Shown here in pieces: positions 17,959 to 27,573 of a DNA stretch of 64,000 nt. Made by a program: the position numbers and the translations under genes. The notes under the pieces were generated by a model. That model did no database searches, was not told where the DNA came from, and was given only the letters and a program-made list of their open reading frames with translations. Source of the stretch: Sedimentitalea sp041224545 (lineage in GTDB: Bacteria > Pseudomonadota > Alphaproteobacteria > Rhodobacterales > Rhodobacteraceae); the NCBI RefSeq assembly GCF_041224545.1, contig NZ_JBGFGP010000166.1, forward strand, positions 62,001 through 126,000, written 5' to 3'. The first letter of the stretch is position 1, and each line of letters starts with the position of its first letter.

Positions 17959-19749
17959 TCAGATCGGCGCGGTCGCCGCATCCAACCACATCTGTGCTGA
18001 CTTGCCTACCCGAGGCGCGATCTTTTCGCGGACGTCGCAATGGTAGTTGTTCAGCCATTTCCGGTCATCGGGGGACAGCATGTCGGTGTCGATGAGCCGC
18101 CGGTCGATCGGCACGAAGGTCAGGGTTTTCCAGCACAGCATTTCACGCTCGGCGTCGCCATCCGGCGGCGTCGATGCGTCTTCGACCACCAGAAGGTTCT
18201 CGATCCGGATGCCAAACGCCCCCTCGCGGTAATATCCCGGTTCGTTGGACAGTATCATCCCCGGTTCCAGGGGCACCGTGCTCATCCTGCTCAGGCGCTG
18301 AGGACCTTCGTGAACGCTCAGATAGGCACCCACCCCGTGGCCCAGCCCGTGATTGAAATCCTGTCCGGCCAGCCAAAGCGGCATGCGTCCGATCGCCTCG
18401 ATATCGCGTCCGGCCAGCCCCTTGGGCCAGCGCAGACGCGACATGGCGATCATGCCTTGCAAGACGCGTGTAAAGGCCGCGCGTTCCTGCGCGCCGGGCG
18501 GGCCGATTGCAATGGTGCGGGTGATGTCGGTCGTGCCGTCAAGATATTGCCCGCCACTGTCCAGAACCAGCAGATGCCCGTCCTCCAGGACGCTGTCGGT
18601 TTCCTCGCTAACCCGATAGTGCATGATCGCCCCGTTCGGACCGGTGCCCGAGATGGTGTCAAAACTGATGTCCTGCAAGGCATTGTCCCTGCGCCGGATC
18701 TCTTCCAGTTTCTTGACCACCTTGATTTCGGTCAGGCTGCCTGTGGGCTGCGCATCGAGCCAGGCCAGCAACTCCACCATCGCAGCGCCATCACGCAGAT
18801 GCGCCGCCGCGCTCCCGTCGATCTCGGCGCGGTTCTTGCGTGCCTTGGGCAGCGAACAGGGATCGTCGCCAAAGACCATCGATTCGCCCAGCACATCAGC
18901 GATCTTTTGCGGCGCCGACGATTTTTCGACCCGCACCGGACCATGCAGTGCGGCGATGCTCTCAAGGAACTTGTCCGGCGGCAGGATGCAGACCGAGTCA
19001 TCCAGGTGGTCACGCACGGCGCGCAGCTTGTCGGCCTGCATGAACAGATCGACGCGTGCATCATCGTGCAAAACCGCAAACCCGTGTGCGACAGGGTTGC
19101 GGGGGATATCGGAGCCGCGAATGTTCAACAGCCACATGATCGAGTCAGGCAGCGTTATCAAAGCCGCGCGATGACCCGCGCTGCGCAATTCCTCTGCCAG
19201 CCGCGTCAATTTGGAGTCCGCAGTTTCCCCGGCAAATTCAATCGGATGTGCCTTTACCGGCTGCATCGGGGCTGGCGGTTGATCGGTCCAGATCGCGTCG
19301 ACGAGGTTTTCGCTTTGCACCATGGAGATATCGGTGCCCGAGAACGCATCTGTCCAGCGTTCAACCTCGGCGATGGTGTGCAACCACGGATCGAACCCCA
19401 CGCGACCGCCGTCCGGAAGGTGCCGGATCAGCCACTCGGGCAGGTTGGTGTCAGGCCAGGGTACGGGCGTAAAGTCCGGCGCGACCTGGGCCTTGACCTG
19501 CGTGCGATAGCGACCGTCGACAAAGACGCCGGCCACGTCCTGCAATGCCGCGCAGAAACCGGCCGATCCGGTGAAGCCGGTAAGCCAGGCCAGCCGTGCG
19601 TCATGATCCGCAACATATTCTCCCTGATGTGCATCTGCGCGTGGCACGAGGAACCCTTCAAGCTCGCGAGCTTTCATTTCCGCGCGCAGCCGGGCGAGGC
19701 GCGGGGGGCCTTGTTCGGGGCGGGACGTCACTTCGAAACTCTGGAACAT
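17959..19749 (-). CDS. Xaa-Pro aminopeptidase (M24B, aminopeptidase P)
   Basis: A 596-residue cytosolic metallopeptidase that removes N-terminal residues preceding proline. It has the long three-domain form of family M24B: two creatinase-like N-domains and a C-terminal pita-bread domain. Metal and catalytic residues sit in LVLDSGGQYLDGTTDITRT (two Asp), HGLGHGVGAYLSVHEGP (His) and EPGYYREGAFGIRIENL (Glu residues). It ends next to the DUF427 gene. Confidence 0.93.
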   Translation of the reverse strand: MFQSFEVTSRPEQGPPRLARLRAEMKARELEGFLVPRADAHQGEYVADHDARLAWLTGFTGSAGFCAALQDVAGVFVDGRYRTQVKAQVAPDFTPVPWPDTNLPEWLIRHLPDGGRVGFDPWLHTIAEVERWTDAFSGTDISMVQSENLVDAIWTDQPPAPMQPVKAHPIEFAGETADSKLTRLAEELRSAGHRAALITLPDSIMWLLNIRGSDIPRNPVAHGFAVLHDDARVDLFMQADKLRAVRDHLDDSVCILPPDKFLESIAALHGPVRVEKSSAPQKIADVLGESMVFGDDPCSLPKARKNRAEIDGSAAAHLRDGAAMVELLAWLDAQPTGSLTEIKVVKKLEEIRRRDNALQDISFDTISGTGPNGAIMHYRVSEETDSVLEDGHLLVLDSGGQYLDGTTDITRTIAIGPPGAQERAAFTRVLQGMIAMSRLRWPKGLAGRDIEAIGRMPLWLAGQDFNHGLGHGVGAYLSVHEGPQRLSRMSTVPLEPGMILSNEPGYYREGAFGIRIENLLVVEDASTPPDGDAEREMLCWKTLTFVPIDRRLIDTDMLSPDDRKWLNNYHCDVREKIAPRVGKSAQMWLDAATAPI

Positions 19750-19906
19750 GTCTGATCTGCCTGCTTCCTGTGTCCGGGCGAAACCTGAGCGGGTCGGCGC
19801 AAAATGTCCAGCCCGTGTAACGTGCGTGCGAAGACCGGTGCACGGCTTGCGGACCGGGCGGAACTGACGCTAGGCTGCGTGTGAGTGTTGCGGGAGTATA
19901 CGGGCG

Positions 19907-20248
19907 ATGAAACGACTGATTGCCATCCTCCTCCTGTTGCCAATGGCAGTTGGCGCAGAAGGCACCGAAGAGAAAGTCGAGTTGCCCGACCTCGCCGCAG
20001 ATGCTTTGGTCGAAAAGGCAGGATCGAAACGGGGCGTTCGCGGGCTGGAATTGTCTCGCGCGGTCCCGAGCCGCAACGGCGGTAAAACGATGTGCGGCAC
20101 GACTAATGCCTATAACAGCTCCGGAAATTTCGTGGGGCTGACCTATTGGGAATTCACCTTCAACGCCGACGGCTCGGAAGTGGAACGGATGCGCAATGTG
20201 ACCGGGCTGAACAGCAACTGCTACAGCGCCCGATACAAGAAATACTGA
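19907..20248 (+). CDS. Small secreted protein, unknown function
   Basis: A 113-residue protein with a clear N-terminal signal peptide (MKRLIAILLLLPMAVGAEG). The mature part is charged and contains a possible disulfide pair in MCGTTNAYNSSG and NSNCYSARYKKY. I do not recognise a family. It is isolated between the divergently oriented aminopeptidase P gene and cobT, which faces it tail to tail. Codon use and GC match the neighbours, so it looks like a real gene rather than a chance frame. Confidence 0.6.
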   Translation: MKRLIAILLLLPMAVGAEGTEEKVELPDLAADALVEKAGSKRGVRGLELSRAVPSRNGGKTMCGTTNAYNSSGNFVGLTYWEFTFNADGSEVERMRNVTGLNSNCYSARYKKY

Positions 20249-20327
20249 CGGGTTCGTCCGCTGTCGTCGTTCTGACCGGCTTGCGTGATATCAAGAGAAA
20301 GCCGCCTCGCAGAAGACCCCCGGTCGA

Positions 20328-22202
20328 TCACCCCGCCTTTCTGATCCCCATGACCCGAGCGCGCGCGCGCGGGTCCGCGTCGAACAGGGCGGCAAGCTGT
20401 TCGGTCATGGCGCCTGCCAGTTGCTCGACATCGGTGATCGTCACGGCGCGTTCGTAATAGCGGGTGACGTCGTGCCCGATGCCGATGGCCAAAAGTTCGA
20501 CCGCCTTTCGCCGCTCGACCATATCGATCACGTCACGCAGGTGCTTTTCAAGGTAGCTGGCGGGATTGACCGACAGGGTGGAATCGTCGACTGGTGCACC
20601 GTCGGAAATCACCATCAGGATCTTGCGCGCCTCGCGGCGGTTCACCATGCGCCGATGCGCCCATTCCAGCGCCTCGCCGTCGATGTTTTCCTTGAGCAGG
20701 CCCTCTTTCATCATCAGGCCGAGATTGTCGCGCGAGCGGCGCCACGGAGCGTCGGCGCGCTTGTAGATGATGTGACGCAAATCGTTCAGGCGTCCGGGCT
20801 GTTGCGGGCGGCCATCGTTCAGCCACGCTTCGCGCGCCAGCCCGCCCTTCCAGGCCCGCGTCGTGAACCCGAGGATTTCGACCTTGACGTTGCACCGCTC
20901 CAGTGTCCGCGCCAGAACGTCGGCACAGATCGCGGCGATCGAGATCGGGCGACCCCGCATGGAGCCGGAGTTGTCCAGCAGCAGCGTCACGATGGTGTCG
21001 CGAAACTCGGTGTCTTTTTCGACCTTGAAGCTGAGCGGGGTGGTGGGGTTGGCAACGACCCGTGCCAGGCGACCGGCATCTAGGATGCCTTCCTCGCGGT
21101 CAAATTCCCACGAACGGTTCTGCTGTGCCTGCAGGCGGCGCTGCAGCTTGTTGGCCAGTCGCGACACCGCCCCCTTGAGCGGTTCGAGCTGCTGGTCGAG
21201 ATAGGCGCGCAAGCGTTCAAGCTCGACCGGTTCGGCGAGGTCTTCGGCGGCGATTTCCTCGTCATGCTCGGTCTTGTAGACCTTGTAGTCCGGGTCCGCG
21301 TCCGAGATCGGCTGTGGAGCAGGGGGTTCCAGCGGCGCTTCGCCGTCGGGCATTTCGGCATCTTCCGCCAGTTCCTGATCGGCAAGATCATCGGAACTCA
21401 CCTGTGCCTGGGACTGATCCTGCTGATCGTCCTGCGTCTGCTCCGGATCGGCATCGGCGCTGTCATCATCGTCGTCCTGCCCGGTGCTGTCGGGGTCTTG
21501 ATCCTCTTCGGGATCGTCCTCGGCCTGATCTTCCTGGTCCTCGTCCTCGCTGTCGGGATCCTCGCCAAGCTGGTCGCCATAGCCCAGATCGGCGATGACC
21601 TGCCGCGCGAACCTGGCGAAATCCGACTGGTCGGCAAGCCGATCCTGAAGGTTTTCGAGTGTCCCGCCAGCCTGCTCCTCGATGAATCCGCGCCACAGGT
21701 CCATGACGTTCTGCGCGCCGCGCGGCATGTCGCGCCCGGTCGCGAGATGGCGGATCAGGTATCCGGCGGCAACCGATAGCGGTGCTTCGGACGCCTCGGT
21801 GATCTGGTCATAGCCGCGGCGCAGCGCTTCGTTGCCGATCTTGGCGTCGATATTGCCCGCGGTGCCGGGCATATCCCGCGCACCCATCGCTTCGCATCGG
21901 GCGGTTTCCATGGCTTCGTATAATTCACGCGCCATGTCACCCGGAGGCGCGTATCGTGCGTGGGTGGCGGTGTCGTGGTACTTGCGGTGCAGCGCCAGCG
22001 CATCGGCCGTACCCCGCGCAAGCAGCACCTCTTCACGGGTCATGCGGCGGCTGACCTGGGGCAGGCGCATCGCATCGCCCGACAGTCCCGAAGGATCGAC
22101 CGTGTAGCTGATCGACAGGTCCGGGTCGTCGGCCATCACCTTGGTCGCCTCGGCCAATGCCTTCTTGAAAGGATCGGCGGGGTTGTCGGATTTGATGGCC
22201 AT
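20328..22202 (-). CDS. cobT: Cobaltochelatase subunit CobT
   Basis: The 624-residue subunit of the aerobic, ATP-dependent cobalt chelatase (CobNST) that inserts Co2+ into hydrogenobyrinate a,c-diamide in the late cobalt-insertion pathway. It has an N-terminal helical region, a very acidic middle (Asp/Glu/Gln-rich, roughly residues 205-270) and a C-terminal von Willebrand A domain with the MIDAS motif LLLDNSGSMRGR. The ATG at 22202 (MAIKSDNPADPFKK) is preferred over 22253. CobS is 0.9 kb upstream on the same strand; CobN is not in the window. Confidence 0.95.
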   Translation of the reverse strand: MAIKSDNPADPFKKALAEATKVMADDPDLSISYTVDPSGLSGDAMRLPQVSRRMTREEVLLARGTADALALHRKYHDTATHARYAPPGDMARELYEAMETARCEAMGARDMPGTAGNIDAKIGNEALRRGYDQITEASEAPLSVAAGYLIRHLATGRDMPRGAQNVMDLWRGFIEEQAGGTLENLQDRLADQSDFARFARQVIADLGYGDQLGEDPDSEDEDQEDQAEDDPEEDQDPDSTGQDDDDDSADADPEQTQDDQQDQSQAQVSSDDLADQELAEDAEMPDGEAPLEPPAPQPISDADPDYKVYKTEHDEEIAAEDLAEPVELERLRAYLDQQLEPLKGAVSRLANKLQRRLQAQQNRSWEFDREEGILDAGRLARVVANPTTPLSFKVEKDTEFRDTIVTLLLDNSGSMRGRPISIAAICADVLARTLERCNVKVEILGFTTRAWKGGLAREAWLNDGRPQQPGRLNDLRHIIYKRADAPWRRSRDNLGLMMKEGLLKENIDGEALEWAHRRMVNRREARKILMVISDGAPVDDSTLSVNPASYLEKHLRDVIDMVERRKAVELLAIGIGHDVTRYYERAVTITDVEQLAGAMTEQLAALFDADPRARARVMGIRKAG

Positions 22203-22275
22203 TGCGATGCTCGACAGTCTCAGGGTTAGCGTTGCGCGCCGGAGTATTCCCACGCAAGATGATCGGGCCCGGCAG

Positions 22276-23082
22276 ATGTCGGTCGCACGTATTTGGCGAA
22301 GGATACCGGTCTTGCGCGTTGTATATTGTGTTTACGGAAAGCGAAAGTACGTCTTGCAACTCGAGGGGTCGATCCGCTCGTTGCGGCAGCATCACCCGAA
22401 GGCCCGGATCGAGGTGCATACCACACCGGATTGCGCGCCGCGGCTGGTCCATCTGGGCGCGGAAATCCACCTGATCGAGGGCGCAGCCCCGCGCGAGAGC
22501 GCCTGGCATGATCCGCTGATGAAAGCGGCGGCGATCCGCGCTGCCTGCGGGTCGGATTTCCTCTATCTGGACAACGACACCCATATCTGTGGGTCGCTGC
22601 AACCGGCCTGGGATATGCTTACCCGGTTTGATTACATGGGTGTTCACGCTCCGATCCATGACGAGCGAGAGTTTCTGGGCTATCCGAGCCCCCCGGACCT
22701 GCTCAGGTTGCCAACGGCCTTTCCCGAGTGGAACAGCGGCGTGCTGTTCCTGTCAGGCCGACAGGCCGCGTCCGACCTGATCGCGAACTGGCATGGGCTG
22801 TTGTCACGTGGCTATGAGGGGAACAGCGACCAATGGCTGTTGCGGGTCGCCCTGTGGCAGGGGACGGGGCGGGCGCATGTGCTGCCGGCCACCTATAATT
22901 GCCGGCTGCCCCTGTGCCCTTCGGTCTATGGCAAGATCCGGGTGCTGCACGGGGAACATCCCGACCTTGCGGGCGTGGCCGCGGCATTGAATGCCGATCT
23001 CGGCCCGCGCCAGTTGCGGCGTCGCAAGGGAACATGGAGCTATGCCCTTGCGAGCAGGCAACAATCCCGTCCCGCCAAATAG
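22276..23082 (+). CDS. Putative nucleotide-diphospho-sugar (GT-A type) glycosyltransferase
   Basis: A 268-residue protein beginning with a Rossmann-like strand (LRVVYCVYGKRKYVLQLEGS) and containing DFLYLDNDTHICG, which resembles the DxD metal and sugar-nucleotide site of GT-A enzymes, then NSGVLFLSG and NSDQWLLRVALW as in GT8-like families. The acceptor is unknown. Start choice is uncertain: the ATG at 22276 has a weak ribosome site, while a TTG at 22312 is preceded by GAAGGA at good spacing. It points opposite to cobT and cobS and lies between them. Confidence 0.65.
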   Translation: MSVARIWRRIPVLRVVYCVYGKRKYVLQLEGSIRSLRQHHPKARIEVHTTPDCAPRLVHLGAEIHLIEGAAPRESAWHDPLMKAAAIRAACGSDFLYLDNDTHICGSLQPAWDMLTRFDYMGVHAPIHDEREFLGYPSPPDLLRLPTAFPEWNSGVLFLSGRQAASDLIANWHGLLSRGYEGNSDQWLLRVALWQGTGRAHVLPATYNCRLPLCPSVYGKIRVLHGEHPDLAGVAAALNADLGPRQLRRRKGTWSYALASRQQSRPAK

Positions 23083-23106
23083 CAGGACGGGCCTGTTCGT
23101 CCGGGC

Positions 23107-24093
23107 TCAGCCCAGTGCCGTGCTCGCGGCGCTCTCGGGCAGTTCCTCGTCAAAGCAACGCTGATAGAATTCGGCGACCGTCTGCCGCTCCAGCTCGTCG
23201 CATTTATTGAGGAAGGACAGGCGGAAGGCATATCCGACATTGCGGAAAATCTCGGCGTTCTGTGCCCATGTGATTACCGTTCGCGGGCTCATCACGGTAG
23301 AGAGATCTCCATTCATGAATGCCGTGCGTGTCAGATCGGCGACGGTTACCATCTGGCTGATGGTCTTGCGACCCTTCTCGGTGTTGTAATGCGGCGCCTT
23401 GGTCAGAACGATGGCGCTTTCGGCGTCATGGCTGAGGTAGTTCAGCGTCGCCACCAGCGACCATCGGTCCATCTGCGCCTGGTTGATCTGCTGGGTGCCG
23501 TGGTAGAGGCCCGTCGTATCGCCCAGGCCGACCGTGTTCGAGGTCGCGAACAGACGGAAATACGGGTTCGGCGTGATGATTTCGTTCTGGTCCAGCAAGG
23601 TCAGCTTGCCATCATGTTCAAGAACCCGCTGGATCACGAACATCACGTCGGCCCGCCCGGCGTCGTATTCGTCGAATACGATCGCGGTCGGATTGCGCAG
23701 GGCCCAGGGCAGGATGCCTTCGTGGAACTCGGTGACCTGTTTGCCATCGCGCAGCTTGATCGCATCCTTGCCGATCAGGTCGATCCGGCTGATATGGCTG
23801 TCCAGGTTGACCCGCACGGTCGGCCAGTTCAGTCGCGCCGCAACCTGTTCGATATGGGTCGACTTGCCCGTGCCGTGATAGCCCTGCACCATGACCCGTC
23901 GGTTGTGGGAGAAGCCCGCCAGGATCGCCAGCGTGGTATCGGGGTCGAACTTGTAGGTGGCGTCAAGTTCGGGCACACGGTCGGTCCGATCGGCAAATGC
24001 CTTGACCGTCATCGGGGTATCAATCCCGAACACCTCGCGAACCGAGATCTCCTCGGTCGGTTTTGCATTCATCTCAATCGTGCCGTCGGCCAT
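23107..24093 (-). CDS. cobS: Cobaltochelatase subunit CobS
   Basis: The AAA+ ATPase subunit (328 residues) that powers cobalt insertion together with CobT and CobN. Walker A is GYHGTGKST, Walker B is AIVFDEYDAG, and the sensor-1 region is RLFATSNTVGLGD. The ATG at 24093 gives MADGTIEMNAKPTEE, followed by the typical VREVFGID; the frame extends to 24198 without a better start. Its end faces the glycosyltransferase-like gene, which separates it from cobT. Confidence 0.95.
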   Translation of the reverse strand: MADGTIEMNAKPTEEISVREVFGIDTPMTVKAFADRTDRVPELDATYKFDPDTTLAILAGFSHNRRVMVQGYHGTGKSTHIEQVAARLNWPTVRVNLDSHISRIDLIGKDAIKLRDGKQVTEFHEGILPWALRNPTAIVFDEYDAGRADVMFVIQRVLEHDGKLTLLDQNEIITPNPYFRLFATSNTVGLGDTTGLYHGTQQINQAQMDRWSLVATLNYLSHDAESAIVLTKAPHYNTEKGRKTISQMVTVADLTRTAFMNGDLSTVMSPRTVITWAQNAEIFRNVGYAFRLSFLNKCDELERQTVAEFYQRCFDEELPESAASTALG

Positions 24094-24290
24094 GCCCGTT
24101 GTCCTCATCCTCTGTCGCCCCGATTGGGGGCCGAACCAGCGTGTGGTGCAACATTCGGCAGGCAAGGGCAAGGGGAAGGGCGGGGAATTTCGATCCAACG
24201 TGGCGCAGCGGCGGCCAAATTCACGCGCGGTGCCTGGCCCGCCGGATCACGGGTGCGTGGCTGCAAACCGAGATCAGCAAGTTAGCGGTG

Positions 24291-26180
24291 CTAGTCCACG
24301 CCAAGCTCTGACGGGGCGTGGCCATGCTGCGTCTTGTCCCAGTAATAGGGGCGCAGGATCAGTTCGTAGAGCGCCTTGTAGGCGGCGATTGCGGCGAGTG
24401 GGAAGTAGCAGATCATGGTCGGCACCCATCGCAGCAGGAAGCGCCGTTCGGGGGCCATGACCGCTGCGACACCGATGCAGAACAGGAGAAATTCCGCGCT
24501 GACGAACAGCCCGGTGATCGCGGTGGCCGTTGATGCGGAAACCAGCGTGTGAATCGGATGTTGCAAGCCCAGCAGGACCAGCCAGAACGACCAGAGGATC
24601 GGCGCCAGCAGGAACTGGCTGAGAGTGCCGACGAAAAAGGCCTGCAGGCTCAGAAACCGCGCGAGGCCGAGATCGGAAAGCAACTGGTGGGGGTCTCGCA
24701 TATGGACGAGGTAGGTGACCATGAAGCCCTTGAGCCAACGCGACCGCTGCTTGATCCAGGGCCAGGAGCGGCAATTCGCCTCTTCGAAGGTAACTGTGGG
24801 GATCAATTCGGTGCGATACCCCGCCCTGCACAGGCGGACGCCCAGATCGGCATCTTCGGTCACATTATGCGCATCCCAGCCCCCCAGTTCCGCAAGCTTG
24901 TCGCGCCGAAAGAACAGCGTTGTTCCACCCAGCGGGATCACCAGACCCAGCCGGGCGATACCCGGCAGCACCACGCGGAACCAGCTTGCATATTCGATGG
25001 TAAAACATCGCGCGAGCCAGTTGGTGCGCGGGTTGTAGTAGTCGAGAATACCTTGCAGGCAGACCACATCGTCCGGTGCCTCGGCAAAGCGTGCCGCGAC
25101 GGTTTCGAGCTGATCGGGCATCGGTGCGTCCTCGGCATCCCAGACCCCGATGATCTCGCCCCGGCAGAAGTCCAGCGCGTAGTTCATCGCGCGCGGTTTG
25201 GTCGTCAGACCGTCATGGGCCGGGACGCTGATGACACGCATCCAGGCGGGCAGCCGCGTCTGCGCGAGGGTCTGGCGCGTGACATCGTCGTGTTCCTCAA
25301 GCACCAGAACGACATCCAGAAGCGCCTTGGGATAGGTCAGCTTCTCCAGCCGGCGGATCAGCGCACCGGCAATTTCCTTTTCGCGAAACAGCGGCACGAG
25401 TACCGAAATCTTGGGGCGGCGTGGTCGTGGGCGAGCGGCGATCGGCGATCTGTCCGGCAGACCGGTGCCAGCGTTTCCCACCAGATAAGCGACGAAGGCC
25501 AGCAGCTTGAGAGCAGAGAACATCAACAAGGTCGCGATGGCCAGAAGACTGAGGGCCGCGAGTACGGCAACAGGCGTGACGCCCACCGGTATCGCAAAAA
25601 GAAGAAACAGCAGCGGAAGCGTTGCGGGGTGTCGCGATTGCCAGGTGCGGCAACTGAATTGCGCGGGAACCCGCGCGCCCGCGGCCTTGGCCATGGGCAG
25701 GGTAAACCGTTCGGCGATAGCGGCCTCGATCTGCGCGCCGCTGGCCAGTACCGGCAGCGGCGCGGCATAGACATCGCCAAGCGCGGCGCGCACGCTTTCA
25801 AAGCAATCGGGCCGGTCCGTGGCAATCAGCACCGTACCGTCCTCGCGCCGCCAGGGGATGACACGATGACTGAGCCAGAAGCCGTGCGGCATGCGATGGC
25901 ACAGGTCTTCGTCCGGTGGCTCAAGCGTCAGGTCAACTTCGCGGATCTGGTATTGTTGCGCCAGGGCATCGCGAATATCGGCGGGGCTGGCCCATCCTTC
26001 TGACACCAGGATTTCGCCGATTGGCGCGCCGAGCGTCAGTTGCAGTTGCAACGCGCGCACGAGCTGGTTCGAGGTGATGGTTCCGCGCTCGACGAGGTAC
26101 TGTCCAAGTGGCAACGGCCTGTGCGCCGGTGCGATGAACGCCGGCCGGGGCGCCAGTAGTCGCAGGTTTTGTGTATTCAT
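24291..26180 (-). CDS. Membrane glycosyltransferase (GT2) with N-terminal MshEN module
   Basis: A 629-residue protein. Residues 24-47 and 53-76 form two 24-residue repeats of the type xLGxxLVxxG...L...Q, joined by exactly 5 residues, the layout of MshEN (GspE-N) c-di-GMP-binding modules; the usual leading Arg is Pro in both repeats. Two membrane segments follow (about 190-235), then a GT2 domain with ISVLVPLFREKE, DAEDAP, TEDADLG and QRSRWLKG (QxxRW of processive enzymes), then about four C-terminal membrane segments. This resembles NfrB/cellulose-synthase-like exopolysaccharide polymerases, with the module at the opposite end to NfrB. A CtrA box lies 53 bp upstream. Confidence 0.88.
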   Translation of the reverse strand: MNTQNLRLLAPRPAFIAPAHRPLPLGQYLVERGTITSNQLVRALQLQLTLGAPIGEILVSEGWASPADIRDALAQQYQIREVDLTLEPPDEDLCHRMPHGFWLSHRVIPWRREDGTVLIATDRPDCFESVRAALGDVYAAPLPVLASGAQIEAAIAERFTLPMAKAAGARVPAQFSCRTWQSRHPATLPLLFLLFAIPVGVTPVAVLAALSLLAIATLLMFSALKLLAFVAYLVGNAGTGLPDRSPIAARPRPRRPKISVLVPLFREKEIAGALIRRLEKLTYPKALLDVVLVLEEHDDVTRQTLAQTRLPAWMRVISVPAHDGLTTKPRAMNYALDFCRGEIIGVWDAEDAPMPDQLETVAARFAEAPDDVVCLQGILDYYNPRTNWLARCFTIEYASWFRVVLPGIARLGLVIPLGGTTLFFRRDKLAELGGWDAHNVTEDADLGVRLCRAGYRTELIPTVTFEEANCRSWPWIKQRSRWLKGFMVTYLVHMRDPHQLLSDLGLARFLSLQAFFVGTLSQFLLAPILWSFWLVLLGLQHPIHTLVSASTATAITGLFVSAEFLLFCIGVAAVMAPERRFLLRWVPTMICYFPLAAIAAYKALYELILRPYYWDKTQHGHAPSELGVD

Positions 26181-26232
26181 CCCGTTGGCCCGACGAGCAG
26201 TTGAAGTCGGGCATCAGCGTGACGCGGCGGAT

Positions 26233-26248
26233 GTTAACAGCAGATTAA
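26233..26248 (-). promoter_or_regulatory. CtrA-type binding site upstream of the MshEN-GT gene
   Basis: Read on the reverse strand the site is TTAA-TCTGCTG-TTAAC, an exact match to the full CtrA consensus TTAA-N7-TTAAC. It lies 53 bp before the ATG of the glycosyltransferase gene, a normal place for a CtrA-controlled promoter. The regulator itself is not in the window. Confidence 0.65.
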
Positions 26249-26293
26249 GTTGCTGGTATTTATCGACAATGCGCCTAAAATACTAAGCTTTCG

Positions 26294-27454
26294 TCAGGAC
26301 TTTCTCGCGCTCATCGCTTCGGCGAAACGCTCGAAGAGATAGAAACTGTCCTGCGGGCCGGGGCTGGCTTCGGGGTGATGTTGCACCGAATATACCGGAC
26401 GTTCCTTCATTCGGATGCCGCAGTTGGAACCGTCAAACAGCGACCGGTGTGTCTCGACAATCCCGTCGGGCAATGTCTGGGCATCCACGGCAAACCCGTG
26501 GTTCATCGAAGTGATCTCAACCTTGCCGGTCTCCATGTCCTTGACCGGATGGTTGGCCCCGTGGTGCCCGTGGTTCATCTTGACGGTCTTCGCTCCGAGC
26601 GCGAGCGCCAGCATCTGATGCCCAAGGCAGATGCCGAAAACCGGGATGTCCGTCTTGTCCAACACGTCGCGGATCATCGGCACCGCATAGCTGCCGGTGG
26701 CGGCCGGGTCGCCGGGACCGTTGGACAGGAACAACCCGTCAGGCTGGTGCGCGAGAACCTCTTCCGAGGATGCGGTCGCGGGCAGCACCGTAACATCGCA
26801 TCCGGCGCTTGCGAGACAGCGCAGAATGTTGCGCTTGGCACCGTAATCAATGGCGATAACCTTGTGTTTCGCGGCGGTCTGGGGCGCATAGCCTTCGGGC
26901 CAGGCCCACCGCATCTCGTCCCAGCGGTAGGATTGTGCGCAGGTCACTTCCTTGGCGAGATCCATCCCTTCGAGGCCGGCGAAACCGCGTGCCGCGGCGA
27001 CCAGAGCTTCAAGGTCGAACTTGCCGTCCGGGTCATGCGCCAGGGCGACATGGGGCGCACCCTGTTGGCGGATCGCACGGGTTAGCCGACGCGTGTCGAC
27101 ACCGCCGATGGCGATGCGGCCACGCCGCGCCAGCCACTCTTGCAGATGCTCGGTGGCGCGCCAATTGCTCGGTGCGGTGGGATCCCACTTGACCACCATG
27201 CCCGACGCGACCGGATCGGCGGTCTCGTCATCGTCCGGATTGACACCGACATTGCCGATATGCGGGAAGGTAAAGGTGATGACCTGCCCGGCATAGGAGG
27301 GGTCGGTCATGATTTCCTGATAGCCGGTCATGGCCGTGTTGAAGCAGAGCTCTGCGGTGGTCTGCCCGGTTGCACCGAAACCGACGCCATAAAACACGGA
27401 CCCGTCAGCAAGCGCCAGGCAGGCGGTGGGCTTTGGCAAGGCGGATTGGGCCAT
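26294..27454 (-). CDS. carA: Carbamoyl-phosphate synthase small subunit
   Basis: The glutaminase subunit (386 residues) that feeds ammonia to CarB for arginine and pyrimidine synthesis. The N-domain has ADGSVFYGVGFGA and FNTAMTGYQEIMTDPSY; the class I amidotransferase domain has FGICLGHQMLALALGA with the nucleophile Cys and QHHPEASPGP with the His-Glu pair. The ATG at 27454 fits the family. carB is not adjacent. It diverges from the YqeY-like gene, with 184 bp between them for the two promoters. Confidence 0.96.
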   Translation of the reverse strand: MAQSALPKPTACLALADGSVFYGVGFGATGQTTAELCFNTAMTGYQEIMTDPSYAGQVITFTFPHIGNVGVNPDDDETADPVASGMVVKWDPTAPSNWRATEHLQEWLARRGRIAIGGVDTRRLTRAIRQQGAPHVALAHDPDGKFDLEALVAAARGFAGLEGMDLAKEVTCAQSYRWDEMRWAWPEGYAPQTAAKHKVIAIDYGAKRNILRCLASAGCDVTVLPATASSEEVLAHQPDGLFLSNGPGDPAATGSYAVPMIRDVLDKTDIPVFGICLGHQMLALALGAKTVKMNHGHHGANHPVKDMETGKVEITSMNHGFAVDAQTLPDGIVETHRSLFDGSNCGIRMKERPVYSVQHHPEASPGPQDSFYLFERFAEAMSARKS

Positions 27455-27573
27455 GGTGCGACTCTCTTATGGGCTGAATTCACGGATACCTAAGCGGCAC
27501 GCGGACACAGGTCAAGTCCGGTCACAATTTGGGACATCGCGTATTATCAACAGGTTACGTCGCGGCCCCACGG

